Below are positions 22,441-23,664 of a stretch of 23,664 nt of DNA, piece after piece. This DNA comes from a virus. The stretch's first letter is position 1, and every line of letters begins with the position of its first letter. The stretch lies in the IMG/VR virus record IMGVR_UViG_3300047287_000455, positions 1-23,664 of that record; one strand, given 5' to 3'. The translations under genes and the position numbers were made by a program. Under the pieces are notes generated by a model. That model was not told where the DNA came from and searched no databases. It worked only from the letters and a program-made list of their open reading frames with translations.

Positions 22441-23664
22441 ATGGCAACTCTTTTCCTTGATCTTGAAAATGGTAACGATAACTACGGTGGTACCAGTTTC
22501 AGTCTGCTGGCATCGGGTACGGATGGGCGGATCAGCAGCACCACATTCAGCAGCGCCACGGCGTCGTTTCCCAATAATGGCTCGCTGATTGGGCAGTACC
22601 TCAGCATTTTCAACGGCACCAGCTACCTGACGTTCAACATCACGGCTTGGGTATCGAGCACGTCGCTGACGATTGCGGCGATCTCGGGTGGCACGGCGCT
22701 GGCCAACCAGGCAGTGGACCGTCAGTATTACATCGGCGGGCGGTGGAAGAACATCACCACAGGCGCCACGGCGGTTCGCACAGTTCCAGGTGACACGATC
22801 CGCATCATGGGCAGCCCGGCGCCCACAAGTCTGGGCATCAACGGCACGTGGACATCAGGGGCGCTGCAGGCGACAAAGAGCATTACAGGCGCCACCAACG
22901 CCACACCAATCAGCATCACCTGCACTGCGCATGGTTACAGCACGGGAGATACGGTTGTCATCGAGTTAGTTGGCGGTAATACTTCTGCAATCGGGACATG
23001 GGAAATTACGGTTACTGGCGCTAACACCTTTACGCTGGACGCTTCTGCTGGCAATGCAAACTACACTAGCGGTGGCACAGTTCGACTTCGAAATAATACG
23101 CGGGTTAAGCTTGCATCGGCAGTGACTCAAAACATTGCATCTATTGGGTTCAGAACAGGCGCAGCATGGACATCGGCAGATGCTACAAACATTGCAACAG
23201 CCACTAGCACTACAACAAAAGAGCATAGGTTATCTGATCAGATTGCAATCGGCGCAGGATTTACGACAGGATTGGCGGCATATTGGACCACGCCAAGCAC
23301 GCTCGACCTATCCGGCTATCAACAAGTTTCATTTTGGATTCAGCAAATCAGCGGCACGGTGGGAGCGGCAGGCGCCGTGGATTTACGCTTGTGCTCCGAC
23401 ACTGCGGGCGCCACGGCCGTCAACACCATCAGCATCCCCAACCTAGCGGCCACGGGCCGATGGATGCCGGTCACCGTTGACCTTGGCACGGCACTTGGTA
23501 GCAGTATCCAAAGCATTGCGCTATACGTCAACACCGACAACGGTGCCCAGACATTCCTGCTGAGCAACATCATCGCCTGCAAAGCCAGCAGCGCCGCCGA
23601 CAGCCTGACTCTGACCAGTCTTATCGGCAAGAACACTACCGGCGAAACATTCTGGGGCATCCAG
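22441..23664 (+). CDS. GC-rich tail fiber/adhesin, C-terminus beyond the window
   Basis: An ATG at 22441, three bases after the fiber stop, opens 408 codons with no stop before the window edge. It begins MATLFLDLENGNDNYGGTSF, an N-terminus of the kind found on phage beta-helix or pectin-lyase-like adhesins. Residues about 148-216 (TNATPISITCTAHGYSTGD through YTSGGTVRL) match the small beta domain annotated in phages as E1 FCCH-like. Residues about 250-385 look like a carbohydrate-binding jelly roll (STLDLSGYQQVSFWIQQ and so on). There is no Shine-Dalgarno. Codon use turns sharply GC-rich after the first few dozen bases, then is mixed from about 22970 to 23240, then GC-rich again, which suggests a mosaic of transferred parts. 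A receptor-binding role is inferred. Confidence 0.85.
   Translation, partial: MATLFLDLENGNDNYGGTSFSLLASGTDGRISSTTFSSATASFPNNGSLIGQYLSIFNGTSYLTFNITAWVSSTSLTIAAISGGTALANQAVDRQYYIGGRWKNITTGATAVRTVPGDTIRIMGSPAPTSLGINGTWTSGALQATKSITGATNATPISITCTAHGYSTGDTVVIELVGGNTSAIGTWEITVTGANTFTLDASAGNANYTSGGTVRLRNNTRVKLASAVTQNIASIGFRTGAAWTSADATNIATATSTTTKEHRLSDQIAIGAGFTTGLAAYWTTPSTLDLSGYQQVSFWIQQISGTVGAAGAVDLRLCSDTAGATAVNTISIPNLAATGRWMPVTVDLGTALGSSIQSIALYVNTDNGAQTFLLSNIIACKASSAADSLTLTSLIGKNTTGETFWGIQ

Noticed and set aside
1-23664. Diversity-generating retroelement acting on the LamG or fiber C-termini
   Set aside because: No reverse transcriptase, accessory gene or template/variable repeat pair is visible in the window.

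Overview
The window is part of the structural (virion) module of a tailed bacteriophage, almost certainly one with a long, flexible, non-contractile tail (siphovirus morphotype). The evidence is a tail-completion protein, a tail-terminator-like protein, a tail tube protein, an 1885-residue tape measure protein, distal tail and hub proteins, several adhesin or fiber proteins, a scaffold and a major capsid protein. No sheath, baseplate wedge, terminase, portal, integrase or replication gene is visible. The host is inferred, not proven. Most start codons have no recognisable Shine-Dalgarno sequence, as is common in cyanobacteria, and several proteins (the chaperone opening, the fiber C-terminal domain, the two ~140-residue virion proteins) resemble types I associate with cyanophages and freshwater phages. 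A phage of a picocyanobacterium is therefore the best guess.

Layout. 1-57 carries the start of a leftward gene that runs off the edge, divergent from everything else. 282-2839 is an AT-rich rightward block: a small zinc-ribbon protein, an unknown neck/tail protein, a tail-completion protein, and a tail assembly chaperone pair (1608-2219 and 2270-2839). The pair is joined by a textbook -1 programmed ribosomal frameshift site: slippery A AAA AAG at 2183-2189, a 7-nt spacer, and a 5-bp GC hairpin at 2197-2212. 2883-3254 is an HNH endonuclease gene on the opposite strand, a probable selfish insertion. 3452-4600 holds the tail-terminator-like and tail tube genes, closed by a strong terminator. 4695-14423 holds the tape measure, a distal-tail-like protein with an apparent internal duplication, and a 1091-residue hub/adhesin ending in a LamG-like domain. 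14736-17471 holds two small related virion proteins and a 629-residue unknown protein. 17634-19670 is the head block: a 43-codon ORF, scaffold, terminator, structured leader, major capsid, and a very strong terminator. 19778 to the right end is a host-recognition block: a small beta-rich protein, a two-stalk collagen-like fiber (777 residues), and the first 408 codons of a GC-rich fiber/adhesin.

How the parts fit. The chaperone and its frameshift extension would load the tube protein onto the tape measure. The tube polymerises along the tape to a length set by it (roughly 280 nm at ~1.5 angstrom per residue). The terminator-like and completion proteins cap the tail and join it to the head. 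The distal-tail and hub proteins form the tip and carry adhesins. Scaffold and capsid proteins build the prohead. The two most abundant proteins (tube and capsid) sit between terminators, have GC-rich codon choice and lack Shine-Dalgarno sequences, consistent with separately tuned high expression. Two aspects of gene order are unusual: the frameshifting chaperone lies upstream of the terminator and tube genes rather than between tube and tape measure, and the capsid block lies downstream of the whole tail block and next to the fibers.
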